Positions 52,487-61,974 are shown, counted from the first letter of the stretch. The stretch is 64,000 nt of DNA from Vibrio sp. 10N.261.45.E2 (GCF_002875705.1 NZ_MCZZ01000146.1:1-64000); one strand, 5' to 3'. Numbers and translations are program-made. The notes: generated from the sequence alone by a model not told the origin.

Positions 52487-52809
52487 AATTTGTCGAGTAG
52501 CTTGAACATTTCTTCATTGCTTAAATCTTGCGCGCTCTTCTTAGCGATTACAACAAAATCTTTGTTAGGAAGTTTGTGTTGAGTGTTACGAAAGCTTTCA
52601 CGAGTAAGACGCTTGAATCGGTTACGACCCACGGCTGTTTTAATCTGCTTTTTCGGAACGGCTAATCCAAGACGAGGATTTAAAAGAGAGTTATTTCGAG
52701 CAATGATGGTGAAATGAGGAGAGCCAGCTCGATGAGCTTGCTTGAAGACATTTTGATAATGTTCGGGAGTTAACAAGCGTAACTCCCGACCGAAGGCTAG
52801 CTTATTCAA
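52453..52809 (-). CDS. rnpA: Ribonuclease P protein component
   Basis: 118 residues, the basic protein cofactor that helps the RNase P RNA cut tRNA 5' ends. The RNR motif is AVGRNRFKRLTRESFR (near 57). The start codon is a TTG: TTG at 52809 (then NKLAFGRELRLLTPEHY) gives the length usual in vibrios, while the TTG at 52818 gives three extra residues; neither has a clear ribosome site, so coupling to rpmH 12 bases upstream is likely. Confidence 0.93.
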   Translation of the reverse strand: MNKLAFGRELRLLTPEHYQNVFKQAHRAGSPHFTIIARNNSLLNPRLGLAVPKKQIKTAVGRNRFKRLTRESFRNTQHKLPNKDFVVIAKKSAQDLSNEEMFKLLDKLWLRLSRPSRG

Positions 52810-52821
52810 AATAATCAAAGA

Positions 52822-52956
52822 TTACTTAGAAAGACGCTTACGGCCTTTTGCACGACGTGCATTGATTGTTGCGCGACCGTTCTTAGTAGCCATGCGAGCA
52901 CGGAAACCGTGAGTACGCTTACGCTTTAGAACTGTAGGTTGAAAAGTGCGTTTCAT
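52822..52956 (-). CDS. rpmH: 50S ribosomal protein L34
   Basis: 44 residues, reading MKRTFQPTVLKRKRTHGF and ending KGRKRLSK, the invariant L34 sequence. The gene is too short for ordinary length cut-offs. It is transcribed leftward ahead of rnpA, in the universal rpmH-rnpA-yidD-yidC order. L34 is a component of the large ribosomal subunit. Confidence 0.98.
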   Translation of the reverse strand: MKRTFQPTVLKRKRTHGFRARMATKNGRATINARRAKGRKRLSK

Positions 52957-53068
52957 TGTAATTACCTTACTGATCAGTAGTTTTAGGTTTTTGTTAAACC
53001 CGGCGTGGGCATTTTTTCTCTTCTTTATATAAGAAAGGAAAACCGACGCCTCTCAACAAAGAGGCGGA

Positions 53069-53097
53069 ATTGTAATCACTGTCACAAAAAGTGTCAA
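53069..53097 (-). promoter_or_regulatory. rpmH-rnpA promoter
   Basis: On the minus strand consensus TTGACA (53092-53097), 17-bp spacer, TACAAT (53069-53074). A second -10-like TATAAT at 53129-53134 without a good -35 may be a weaker start. A small CGCCTCT/AGAGGCG inverted repeat lies at the probable transcript 5' end. Confidence 0.75.
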
Positions 53098-53162
53098 TGA
53101 TTGGGTTAACTAAAATTCCGGTCGGGGGATTATACGTAGAATAACTAAAATCACAAGGATCC

Positions 53163-53900
53163 TTAGTCGATCCCAACCTTATTTAAGAATTTTTTTAATT
53201 TAGGATCCTGTGGATTACCAAAAATATCCTGTGGAGATCCCTGCTCGACAATATGACCGTCAGCCATGAAGATCACTCGGTCTGCGACCTCTCTAGCGAA
53301 CTGCATTTCATGGGTAACCACCAGCATGGTTTGATGTTGATTTGCCAGTTTTTTCATTAGGTTAAGCACCTCGCCAACCCACTCAGGATCGAGCGCTGAA
53401 GTTGGCTCATCAAACAGTAATAGCTCTGGTTGTAGTGCCATTGCACGGCCAATACCTACCCGTTGTTGTTGGCCACCTGAGAGCGCGGCTGGGTAGCTAT
53501 CACCTTTGTCACCCAAGCCTATATCATCAAGTATTTGTTGTGCTTTTTCATGGGCTTGCTGTTTTTTCCAACCACGAACGGTTATTAAACCTTCAGCAAT
53601 ATTCTGTCTCGCGGTTTGGTGAGCGAACAGTGCATAGTTCTGGAACACAAAGCCGGTCTTACGACGCAGTGCAAGCACCTCTGCTTTAGTGTGTTTCTGA
53701 GCATCAACCTTGATATCATCAATAGAAATGGTGCCTTGATCGGCTTGCTCTAGAAAATTCACACAACGCAGCAAGGTAGACTTACCTGTACCACTTGAAC
53801 CTATGATGACAATTATCTCACCTTGTTTGATTTCTAGGTCGATCCCTTTCAAAACTTCGGTGTCACCAAACTGCTTGTGGATATTTTGTAATTTGATCAT
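53163..53900 (-). CDS. Polar amino-acid ABC transporter ATP-binding protein
   Basis: 245 residues with all ABC motifs: Walker A GSSGTGKST (near 34), Q-loop FQNYALF, signature LSGGQQQRV near 140, Walker B LLLFDEPTSALDP and H-loop VVTHEM. The closest class is the polar amino-acid (GlnQ/TcyC) group. It overlaps the permease stop by 4 bases (ATGA). The substrate is probably a small amino acid, possibly cystine; not proven. Confidence 0.93.
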   Translation of the reverse strand: MIKLQNIHKQFGDTEVLKGIDLEIKQGEIIVIIGSSGTGKSTLLRCVNFLEQADQGTISIDDIKVDAQKHTKAEVLALRRKTGFVFQNYALFAHQTARQNIAEGLITVRGWKKQQAHEKAQQILDDIGLGDKGDSYPAALSGGQQQRVGIGRAMALQPELLLFDEPTSALDPEWVGEVLNLMKKLANQHQTMLVVTHEMQFAREVADRVIFMADGHIVEQGSPQDIFGNPQDPKLKKFLNKVGID

Positions 53901-54568
53901 CGTACATACGCCTTATTCAGTTTCACTTCGGCCCAAATTTGAATACGAGTGAGGATAACCACCACGCCCCAGTAAATCAGCGCTACCGCTAAGAAAGCCT
54001 CGAAGAAGCGAAAACTTGAAGAAGCCTCCATCTGAGCTTTAGCCATGATTTCAGCCACACCTAGGGTGAATGCAAGTGAAGTCGATTTGATCATGTCGAT
54101 GAAGTAATTCATCAGTGAAGGCAGTGCCACGCGAGTTGCTTGCGGTAATATCACTCGGCGCATCGCTTGGCTGGTAGTCATACCTACCGAAAGGCTGGCT
54201 TCCATTTGGCTGCGATCAATTCCGATAATCGCGGCACGAATACTCTCTGCCATATACGCGGCAAAGTGCAGGGTTAAGCCAATTACAGCGGCGCTGAAGG
54301 CATCTAAGCCAACCATCCACGGAAATACTTGTGGCAAGCCGTAATAAAGGAGGAACAGCTGTACCAACAGTGGTGTGCCTCTAAAGAAGCTAATATACAG
54401 TTGGCTGAGTTGGTCGAGTACTGGGATTTTGAATGCACGAATGTTCGCCAGTATCAGAGACAAGATCAGAGCAAAGAACAAGCCCCAGATCGCCATCTCC
54501 ATTGTGGTGCCCAGATACTTCAGTAGTATCGGCAACAGCTCTAGCATGTAATTAAAGTCAAATCCCAT
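53897..54568 (-). CDS. Polar amino-acid ABC transporter permease
   Basis: 223 residues with five hydrophobic segments and the EAA loop (EASLSVGMTTSQAMRRVILP near 140-160). Belongs to the HisM/GlnP family of amino-acid permeases, with the GTTMEMAIWGL start typical of that family. It functions as a homodimer probably, since only one permease gene is present. It is downstream of a terminator-like hairpin after the binding-protein gene. Confidence 0.92.
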   Translation of the reverse strand: MGFDFNYMLELLPILLKYLGTTMEMAIWGLFFALILSLILANIRAFKIPVLDQLSQLYISFFRGTPLLVQLFLLYYGLPQVFPWMVGLDAFSAAVIGLTLHFAAYMAESIRAAIIGIDRSQMEASLSVGMTTSQAMRRVILPQATRVALPSLMNYFIDMIKSTSLAFTLGVAEIMAKAQMEASSSFRFFEAFLAVALIYWGVVVILTRIQIWAEVKLNKAYVR

Positions 54569-54650
54569 AATCTATCTCGTATTTTTATTGGAAGTGTTGT
54601 TCTATATGTAAGTACTGTTTTATACGGTTTTTTAATCAGTGCACAAAAGC

Positions 54651-54681
54651 AAAAAGCCCACCGCAGTATAAAGCAGTGGGC
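54651..54681 (-). terminator. Hairpin/attenuator between binding protein and permease genes
   Basis: On the minus strand GCCCACTGC, loop TTTATACT, GCGGTGGGC then TTTTT (54651-54681), with one mismatch pair. It probably reduces transcription into the permease and ATPase genes relative to the binding protein. Confidence 0.75.
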
Positions 54682-54703
54682 CTTGAATGGAGAAAGTGAG
54701 TAA

Positions 54704-55453
54704 TTACTTCTGAGTAATGTCCGCACCAAACCATTTCTGAGAGATACTTTCTAGCGTACCATCTGCGCGCATTGCTGCTAATGCTTCGTTTACTTCGGCT
54801 TGCAGTTTTTTGCCGTTATCGTTGTCCACGAAAGGCCAAGCGTTTTCAATGGTTTCGAATGGCTGACCCGCTAGTTGTAATGGTAGACCAGTCTTCTTGA
54901 TAAGCTCTAGTGCTGATAAGCGATCCATTACGAATGCATCTGCACGACCCAGTGCGACATCATGTTCAATACCTGTATCGTAGGTTTTTACATTGATCTT
55001 GCCATCTTTGTCGTAGCTGCGAAGCAGTTGTTCAAAGTTTGAGCCTAGGTTTACCGCAACCGTCTTGCCATCAAGATCTTCGATACCCTTAATGCTGTCA
55101 TTACCTTTACGAACGGTAATTTGTGCGCCGTCTACTACGTATGGGTCTGCGAATAGGTATTTCGCTTTACGTGCATCCGTCATTGTAATTTGGTTTGAAA
55201 TGGTATCGATACGACCCGTTTCAAGAAGACCAAACAGACCAGAGAAGTTTGCCGTTACGTATTCAACCTTGTAATCGTTACGCTTACCTATCTCATCCCA
55301 TAAATCCACTTCAAAACCTTGTAGTTGGTCTTGTTTAACGAACGTAAACGGGAAATAGCGACCAGACATGCCGACTTTTACTTCAGTCGCAGCTTGAACA
55401 GTAGCAGCAGAGAGTGCGATAGCCGCAATTGCAGCCTTAATCCAGTTATTCAT
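54704..55453 (-). CDS. Amino-acid ABC transporter periplasmic binding protein
   Basis: 249 residues. Signal peptide (1-22, ending VQA) followed by a family-3 (bacterial extracellular solute-binding) domain: GMSGRYFPFTF near 30, FEVDLWDEIGKR, TGRIDTISNQITMT and a C-terminal AMRADGTLESISQKWFG. It captures a polar amino acid for the permease and ATPase downstream; the closest class is cystine binding, but the ligand is uncertain. The ATG at 55453 gives a proper signal peptide. It is divergent from dnaA. Confidence 0.9.
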   Translation of the reverse strand: MNNWIKAAIAAIALSAATVQAATEVKVGMSGRYFPFTFVKQDQLQGFEVDLWDEIGKRNDYKVEYVTANFSGLFGLLETGRIDTISNQITMTDARKAKYLFADPYVVDGAQITVRKGNDSIKGIEDLDGKTVAVNLGSNFEQLLRSYDKDGKINVKTYDTGIEHDVALGRADAFVMDRLSALELIKKTGLPLQLAGQPFETIENAWPFVDNDNGKKLQAEVNEALAAMRADGTLESISQKWFGADITQK

Positions 55454-55572
55454 TTGGTAACTCCTTATATTTATGGGATTGGATGTTACTGGGAAAATGC
55501 TCACTAGAATAAATAACCAGATGTTATTAACCATAACCAGATTGAATTCCCGATTTGGGGATAACTAACAAG

Positions 55573-55763
55573 GATCCGGGCATAAGTGGATCATTGTGTG
55601 AGTAAATTTGGGGCAAGATGTGTGGATCCACCGATAAATTACAAATTTATTGTGAATAACTTGGATCTTATTCACTGGATCTGTGATCAATTGCTGGTGA
55701 TCTGACTTATCAACAGGTAAAATTAGCAGTCATTTCATATTACTTAAATAGAGTGAGGGCACC
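55573..55763 (+). promoter_or_regulatory. dnaA promoter region with GATC cluster and DnaA boxes
   Basis: Seven GATC sites occur between 55573 and 55702. DnaA boxes: a perfect one on the minus strand at 55651-55659 (TTATTCACA) and two near-consensus on plus, TTATTCACT (55668-55676) and TTATCAACA (55707-55715). Such clustering implies DnaA autoregulation and SeqA/Dam control of dnaA expression. The 310 bases from the binding-protein gene to dnaA contain nothing else recognised. Confidence 0.8.
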
Positions 55764-57185
55764 GTGTCATCTTCGCTTTGGTTGCAGTGTTTGCAACAGC
55801 TTCAAGAAGAGTTACCAGCTACAGAATTCAGTATGTGGGTTCGTCCGTTACAAGCGGAACTCAATGACAATACTCTAACTCTATTTGCACCGAACCGTTT
55901 CGTACTTGATTGGGTTCGTGATAAGTATCTAAATAGCATTAACCGCTTACTGCAAGAATATTGCGGTAACGATATCCCACATCTTCACTTTGAAGTGGGA
56001 AGTAAGCGTGTGGCTGCACCAAAGCCAGCGACACCGGCACCGACTCAAACTCGTACTGCAGCCGATGTAGCCGCTGAATCATCAGCACCTGCGCAATTAC
56101 AAGCTCGCAAGCCAGTCCATAATATCTGGCGTGATGAAGAGCCTGTTGCGGTTGACTTGAACCACCGCTCAAACGTGAACCCAAAGCACAAGTTCAATAA
56201 CTTTGTTGAAGGTAAGTCGAACCAACTGGGTTTGGCTGCGGCACGTCAGGTTTCTGATAACCCTGGAACAGCCTACAACCCGTTATTCTTATACGGCGGC
56301 ACTGGTCTAGGTAAAACGCACTTATTGCATGCGGTGGGTAACGCCATTGTTGATAATAAGCCGAATGCAAAAGTGGTTTACATGCACTCTGAGCGTTTTG
56401 TTCAGGATATGGTTAAGGCGCTGCAAAACAACGCGATTGAAGAATTTAAACGTTACTACCGTAGTGTTGATGCATTGCTTATCGATGACATCCAATTCTT
56501 TGCTAATAAAGAGCGTTCTCAAGAAGAGTTCTTCCATACCTTTAACGCGCTGCTTGAAGGCAACCAACAGATCATCCTAACGTCTGACCGTTATCCAAAA
56601 GAGATCAACGGTGTAGAAGATCGTCTTAAATCTCGCTTCGGCTGGGGTTTGACGGTAGCGATTGAGCCACCAGAGCTTGAGACGCGTGTTGCGATCTTGA
56701 TGAAGAAAGCCGAAGACCACCAAATTCACCTAGCGGATGAAGTGGCGTTCTTTATTGCGAAGCGTCTACGTTCGAACGTTCGTGAGCTTGAAGGCGCATT
56801 GAACCGTGTTATTGCGAATGCAAATTTCACTGGCCGCCCGATCACGATTGATTTTGTGCGTGAAGCTCTGCGTGACCTACTTGCGCTGCAAGAAAAACTG
56901 GTCACCATTGATAATATTCAAAAGACAGTAGCCGAGTACTACAAAATCAAAGTGGCTGACCTACTGTCTAAGCGTCGTTCTCGTTCTGTTGCTCGTCCAC
57001 GTCAATTGGCGATGGCATTGGCTAAAGAGTTAACCAACCACAGCTTGCCTGAGATTGGCGATGCATTCGGTGGTCGTGACCACACGACGGTATTGCATGC
57101 TTGTCGTAAGATTGCTCAGCTGCGTGAAGAGAGCCACGACATTAAAGAAGATTATTCGAACTTGATTCGTACCCTTTCTTCTTAA
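55764..57185 (+). CDS. dnaA: Chromosomal replication initiator DnaA
   Basis: 473 residues, start GTG. Domain I (1-85) begins MSSSLWLQCLQQLQEEL; domain II is the variable 86-130; the AAA+ domain III has Walker A GGTGLGKTHL (near 178) and Walker B LLIDDIQFF (near 238); domain IV ends with the DNA-binding GRDHTTVLHACRKI (near 435). It opens oriC, which lies 7 kb to the left. First gene of dnaA-dnaN-recF-gyrB. Confidence 0.98.
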   Translation: MSSSLWLQCLQQLQEELPATEFSMWVRPLQAELNDNTLTLFAPNRFVLDWVRDKYLNSINRLLQEYCGNDIPHLHFEVGSKRVAAPKPATPAPTQTRTAADVAAESSAPAQLQARKPVHNIWRDEEPVAVDLNHRSNVNPKHKFNNFVEGKSNQLGLAAARQVSDNPGTAYNPLFLYGGTGLGKTHLLHAVGNAIVDNKPNAKVVYMHSERFVQDMVKALQNNAIEEFKRYYRSVDALLIDDIQFFANKERSQEEFFHTFNALLEGNQQIILTSDRYPKEINGVEDRLKSRFGWGLTVAIEPPELETRVAILMKKAEDHQIHLADEVAFFIAKRLRSNVRELEGALNRVIANANFTGRPITIDFVREALRDLLALQEKLVTIDNIQKTVAEYYKIKVADLLSKRRSRSVARPRQLAMALAKELTNHSLPEIGDAFGGRDHTTVLHACRKIAQLREESHDIKEDYSNLIRTLSS

Positions 57186-57266
57186 TACACAGTATTCTTA
57201 ACCTTAATAAGCAGAATCTTGGCCACGTACTATTACGCAGTGCCATTTAGACCGTAAGAGCAAGAT

Positions 57267-58367
57267 ATGAAATTTACCATTGAACGTAGTCACCTGATTA
57301 AGCCATTACAACAAGTATCTGGCGCACTCGGTGGCAGGCCAACGCTTCCAATTCTAGGAAACCTACTGATTAAAGTAGAAGATAACGTGTTGTCGATGAC
57401 AGCAACGGATCTAGAAGTTGAACTGATCAGCCGCGTAACGCTTGAAGGTGATTTCGAAGCGGGCAGCATTACCGTACCTTCACGTAAATTCCTAGATATC
57501 TGTCGTGGATTGCCAGATAACTCAGTGATCACTGTAGTATTGGATGGTGACCGTATTCAGGTTCGCTCTGGTCGTAGCCGCTTCTCATTAGCAACATTAC
57601 CTGCGGCAGATTTTCCAAATATTGAAGACTGGAGCAGTGAAGTTGAAGTGTCAGTGACACAAGCTGAACTTCGTGGTCTTATCGAGAAAACACAATTCTC
57701 AATGGCGAACCAAGACGTTCGTTATTACCTCAACGGTATGTTGTTTGAGATTGAAGGTTCTATCTTGCGCAGCGTGGCGACCGATGGTCACCGTATGGCG
57801 GTATCTCAAGCACAATTGGGTGCGGATTTTGCTCAGAAGCAGATCATTGTTCCTCGTAAAGGTGTTCAAGAGCTAGTGAAGCTATTAGATGCACCTGAAC
57901 AGCCAGTAACACTGCAAATTGGTAACTCTAACGTGCGTGCTGAAGTGAACAACTATGTCTTTACTTCTAAGCTAGTTGACGGTCGTTTCCCTGATTATCG
58001 CCGCGTAATGCCGCAAAATACCACCAAAACACTGGAAGCGGGTTGTGATGAGTTACGTTCAGCATTTTCTCGCGCTGCGATTCTATCGAATGAAAAATTC
58101 CGTGGTGTTCGCGTTAACCTTGCTGATAGCGAGATGCGTATTACAGCGAACAACCCAGAGCAAGAAGAAGCAGAAGAAGTACTTGATGTTAACTTCGACG
58201 GTGACGCACTAGAGATTGGTTTCAACGTAAGCTACGTATTGGATGTTCTGAACACACTGCGTTGTGAACAAGTTCGTATCTCAATGTCAGATGCAAATGC
58301 GAGTGCGCTTATCGAAAATGCACAAGATGACAGCGCGATGTACGTTGTTATGCCAATTCGCTTATAA
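57267..58367 (+). CDS. dnaN: DNA polymerase III beta subunit (sliding clamp)
   Basis: 366 residues, three-fold repeated clamp domain. It forms the dimeric ring that tethers Pol III and other partners; the C-terminal end, MYVVMPIRL, is the conserved clamp motif near the hydrophobic client pocket. It starts 81 bases after dnaA and 53 before recF. Confidence 0.98.
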   Translation: MKFTIERSHLIKPLQQVSGALGGRPTLPILGNLLIKVEDNVLSMTATDLEVELISRVTLEGDFEAGSITVPSRKFLDICRGLPDNSVITVVLDGDRIQVRSGRSRFSLATLPAADFPNIEDWSSEVEVSVTQAELRGLIEKTQFSMANQDVRYYLNGMLFEIEGSILRSVATDGHRMAVSQAQLGADFAQKQIIVPRKGVQELVKLLDAPEQPVTLQIGNSNVRAEVNNYVFTSKLVDGRFPDYRRVMPQNTTKTLEAGCDELRSAFSRAAILSNEKFRGVRVNLADSEMRITANNPEQEEAEEVLDVNFDGDALEIGFNVSYVLDVLNTLRCEQVRISMSDANASALIENAQDDSAMYVVMPIRL

Positions 58368-58420
58368 GCCACCATGTGTTGAACTATCGAGTCGTGATTG
58401 AAGATTAATATGAAGACGTT

Positions 58421-59500
58421 ATGCCTTTATCGCGCTTAATCGTTAAGCAGTTTAGAAATATTGAAGCCTGTGACATTCAACCGTCATCAGGCTTTAACTT
58501 TCTTATAGGGGCTAACGGAAGCGGCAAAACCAGCGTCCTTGAAGCGGTATATCTGCTCGGACACGGTCGCTCATTCAAGAGTTCACTCACCGGTCGTATC
58601 ATACAAAACGAGTGTAGTGAGCTGTTTGTACATGGCCGTTTTATGACCTCGGATCAATTTGAGCTGCCAATTGGCATTAATAAGCAGCGCGATGGCACGA
58701 CAGAGGTTAAAATAAGCGGTCAAACTGGGCAAAAGTTGGCTCAGTTAGCTCAAGTCTTACCTTTGCAGTTGATTCACCCCGAAGGGTTTGATTTACTGAC
58801 AGATGGACCTAAGCATCGCCGAGCATTCATTGATTGGGGAGTCTTCCACAGTGAGTCGGGCTTTTATGATGCCTGGGGCAGGGTAAAGCGTCTCAATAAG
58901 CAGCGAAACGCCTTATTGAAAACGGCAACGCACTATCGAGAGCTGAGCTATTGGGACCAAGAATTGGCCCGATTGGCAGAAAGCATCAGTCAGTGGCGTG
59001 CCACCTATGTAGATCAGCTCAAAGAAGTCGCCGAAGAAATCTGTGCGACCTTCCTTCCTGAGTTTGAGATAAAGATTAACTATTATCGTGGCTGGGATAA
59101 AGACACCCCATACGCCGAGATATTAGAGAAGAATTTTGAAAGGGATCAGCAGCTTGGTTACACCTTTAGTGGGCCAAACAAAGCGGATCTGAAGATAAAA
59201 GTGAACGGCACTCCAGTGGAAGATGTCTTGTCACGAGGTCAATTGAAGTTGATGGTGTGCGCGCTGCGAGTAGCACAAGGGCAACACCTCACTCAAATGA
59301 CAGGTAAGCAGTGCATCTATTTGATAGATGACTTCGCTTCCGAATTAGATAGCCAACGCCGAGCACGTCTTGCTGAGTGTTTAAAGGCGACCCAGGCTCA
59401 AGTTTTTGTAAGCTCTATTACCGCTGATCAGATTGCAGATATGCATGACGAAAATAGCAGGATGTTTCATGTGGAACATGGCAAAATAGAGCAAGGATAA
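58421..59500 (+). CDS. recF: DNA replication and repair protein RecF
   Basis: 359 residues, an SMC-like ABC ATPase. Walker A GANGSGKTS (31-39), signature DVLSRGQLKLMV near 268, Walker B IYLIDDFASELD near 300. RecF helps load RecA on ssDNA gaps with RecO/RecR. A parS-like 16-mer lies at 59463-59478 inside the last codons. Confidence 0.96.
   Translation: MPLSRLIVKQFRNIEACDIQPSSGFNFLIGANGSGKTSVLEAVYLLGHGRSFKSSLTGRIIQNECSELFVHGRFMTSDQFELPIGINKQRDGTTEVKISGQTGQKLAQLAQVLPLQLIHPEGFDLLTDGPKHRRAFIDWGVFHSESGFYDAWGRVKRLNKQRNALLKTATHYRELSYWDQELARLAESISQWRATYVDQLKEVAEEICATFLPEFEIKINYYRGWDKDTPYAEILEKNFERDQQLGYTFSGPNKADLKIKVNGTPVEDVLSRGQLKLMVCALRVAQGQHLTQMTGKQCIYLIDDFASELDSQRRARLAECLKATQAQVFVSSITADQIADMHDENSRMFHVEHGKIEQG
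59463..59478. promoter_or_regulatory. parS-like site within recF
   Basis: TGTTTCATGTGGAACA matches the parS consensus TGTTTCACGTGAAACA at 14 of 16 bases. It is about 14 kb from parAB and 11 kb from oriC, the zone where parS sites cluster in other bacteria. The two differences are central, which may weaken ParB binding. Confidence 0.35.
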
Positions 59501-59517
59501 TTAGTCAGAGAGTAACT

Positions 59518-61935
59518 ATGTCAGATAATTACGATTCATCGAGTATTAAGGTACTGAAGGGTCTGGATGCGGTTCGTAAGCGTCCTGGAATGTACATTGG
59601 CGACACGGATGATGGTACCGGTCTGCACCACATGGTTTTTGAGGTGGTAGATAACTCTATTGATGAAGCGCTAGCTGGTCACTGTAATGACATCATTGTA
59701 ACTATCCATGAAGATAGTTCTGTGTCTGTTCGCGATGACGGCCGTGGTATTCCAACAGAATTGCACCCAGAAGAAAACGTATCAGCAGCAGAAGTAATCA
59801 TGACGGTTCTTCACGCTGGTGGTAAGTTCGATGATAACTCGTACAAAGTATCTGGTGGTCTGCACGGTGTTGGTGTTTCAGTAGTTAACGCACTTTCTAA
59901 GCAAGTTACTCTTACTATCCACCGTGGTGGCAAAATCCATACTCAAACTTACAGCCATGGTGAGCCTCAAGCGCCACTAGCGATTGTAGGTGATACAGAT
60001 AAAACGGGTACAGAGATTCGTTTCTGGCCAAGTGAAGAAACCTTCACTAACATCGAGTTCCATTACGACATTTTAGCTAAGCGTCTACGCGAGCTATCAT
60101 TCTTGAACTCAGGTGTGTCAATTAAGCTAATTGACGAGCGCGAAGAAGACAAAATGGATCACTTCGAATACGAAGGCGGCATTCAAGCGTTTGTTGAACA
60201 CCTTAATACGAACAAAACGCCAATCATCCAAAAAATCTTCCACTTTAACTCTGAGCGTGAAGACGGCATTACCGTTGAAGTTGCGATGCAGTGGAATGAT
60301 GGCTACCAAGAAAACATCTACTGTTTCACCAACAACATCCCTCAACGCGATGGTGGTGCTCACTTAGCGGGTTTCCGTGCTGCGCTAACGCGTACTCTGA
60401 ACAGCTTCATGGACAAGGAAGGCTTCTCTAAGAAAGCGAAGACTGCAACCTCTGGTGATGATGCTCGTGAAGGTTTGACAGCGATTGTTTCTGTTAAAGT
60501 GCCTGATCCTAAGTTCTCAAGCCAAACGAAAGACAAGCTGGTTTCTTCAGAAGTGAAGTCTGCCGTTGAATCTACAATGGGTGAGAAGCTATCTGAGTTC
60601 CTGATTGAGAACCCAGGTGAAGCTAAAGCGGTTTGTTCTAAAATTATTGATGCAGCACGTGCTCGTGATGCAGCGCGTAAAGCTCGTGAAATGACTCGTC
60701 GTAAAGGCGCATTAGATTTAGCGGGTCTTCCAGGTAAACTTGCTGACTGTCAGGAAAAAGATCCTGCAATGTCTGAACTATACATTGTGGAAGGAGACTC
60801 TGCTGGCGGTTCAGCTAAGCAGGGGCGTAACCGTAAGAACCAAGCAATCCTACCTCTGAAAGGTAAAATCCTTAACGTAGAGAAAGCGCGTTTCGATAAG
60901 ATGCTGTCTTCTCAAGAAGTAGCAACGCTAATCACAGCGCTTGGTTGTGGTATTGGCCGTGACGAATACAACCCAGATAAACTGCGTTACCACAACATCA
61001 TCATCATGACCGATGCCGATGTCGATGGTTCTCACATCCGTACTCTGCTACTGACGTTCTTCTACCGTCAAATGCCTGAGCTTATCGAACGTGGTTACAT
61101 CTACATTGCTCAACCACCACTTTACAAAGTGAAGAAAGGTAAGCAAGAGCAGTACATTAAAGATGAAGATGCGATGAACCAGTATCAAGTATCTTTGGCT
61201 CTAGATAATGCAGAACTGCACGTAAACCCTGAAGCGCCAGCATTTGCAGGTGAAGGTTTAGAGAAGCTTGTTCAGCAATACAACGCGGGTATCAAGCTAG
61301 TGGATCGTATGAGCCGCCGTTACCCACGTGCATTGGTTCACGAACTGATTTACGTTCCTCGCCTAACAGCTGAGCAATGTCATGATGACGCGGCAGTTGA
61401 AGCTTGGGGCAAGCAGCTTGTTGAGCAGCTAAACGCGAAAGAAGTGGGTGCTAGCCAATACAGCCTTGAAGTTGAAAAACACGAAGAGCTAGGTTTAAGC
61501 GTTCCTAAGATTGTAGTTCGTACTCATGGTGTGACTCATGAACACGTACTGAGCATCGATCTTATTAACTCTAAAGAGTTTGCTAAGCTGGCCGATCTTT
61601 CTGAAGCACTTGATGGCTTGATTGAAGAAGGCGCTTACATCAAGCGTGGTGAGCGTACTCAAGAAGTGTCTAGCTTCGTTGAAGCTCTGAACTGGTTAGT
61701 GAAAGAGTCTCGTCGTGGTCTAAGCCTGCAGCGATACAAAGGTCTAGGTGAGATGAACCCTGATCAACTTTGGGAAACCACGATGGATCCTGAAACTCGC
61801 CGTATGATGCAAGTAACGATTGAAGATGCTGTTGGTGCGGATCTGTTGTTTACGACGCTAATGGGTGACCAAGTTGAACCTCGCCGTAATTTCATCGAAG
61901 AGAATGCACTTAAAGTAGCTAACCTAGACGTTTAG
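59518..61935 (+). CDS. gyrB: DNA gyrase subunit B
   Basis: 805 residues. GHKL ATPase domain (about 15-220; VVDNSIDEAL, GRGIPTE, GGLHGVGVSVVNALS), transducer, and TOPRIM domain with EGDSAGGSAKQGRNRKNQAI (near 425) and DADVDGSHIRTLL (near 500). Supplies the ATP-driven part of negative supercoiling. It starts 17 bases after recF. Confidence 0.98.
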   Translation: MSDNYDSSSIKVLKGLDAVRKRPGMYIGDTDDGTGLHHMVFEVVDNSIDEALAGHCNDIIVTIHEDSSVSVRDDGRGIPTELHPEENVSAAEVIMTVLHAGGKFDDNSYKVSGGLHGVGVSVVNALSKQVTLTIHRGGKIHTQTYSHGEPQAPLAIVGDTDKTGTEIRFWPSEETFTNIEFHYDILAKRLRELSFLNSGVSIKLIDEREEDKMDHFEYEGGIQAFVEHLNTNKTPIIQKIFHFNSEREDGITVEVAMQWNDGYQENIYCFTNNIPQRDGGAHLAGFRAALTRTLNSFMDKEGFSKKAKTATSGDDAREGLTAIVSVKVPDPKFSSQTKDKLVSSEVKSAVESTMGEKLSEFLIENPGEAKAVCSKIIDAARARDAARKAREMTRRKGALDLAGLPGKLADCQEKDPAMSELYIVEGDSAGGSAKQGRNRKNQAILPLKGKILNVEKARFDKMLSSQEVATLITALGCGIGRDEYNPDKLRYHNIIIMTDADVDGSHIRTLLLTFFYRQMPELIERGYIYIAQPPLYKVKKGKQEQYIKDEDAMNQYQVSLALDNAELHVNPEAPAFAGEGLEKLVQQYNAGIKLVDRMSRRYPRALVHELIYVPRLTAEQCHDDAAVEAWGKQLVEQLNAKEVGASQYSLEVEKHEELGLSVPKIVVRTHGVTHEHVLSIDLINSKEFAKLADLSEALDGLIEEGAYIKRGERTQEVSSFVEALNWLVKESRRGLSLQRYKGLGEMNPDQLWETTMDPETRRMMQVTIEDAVGADLLFTTLMGDQVEPRRNFIEENALKVANLDV

Positions 61936-61974
61936 TATCTTTGATACTTCGCTCTTTCGCTTAATTTCTGTGTC

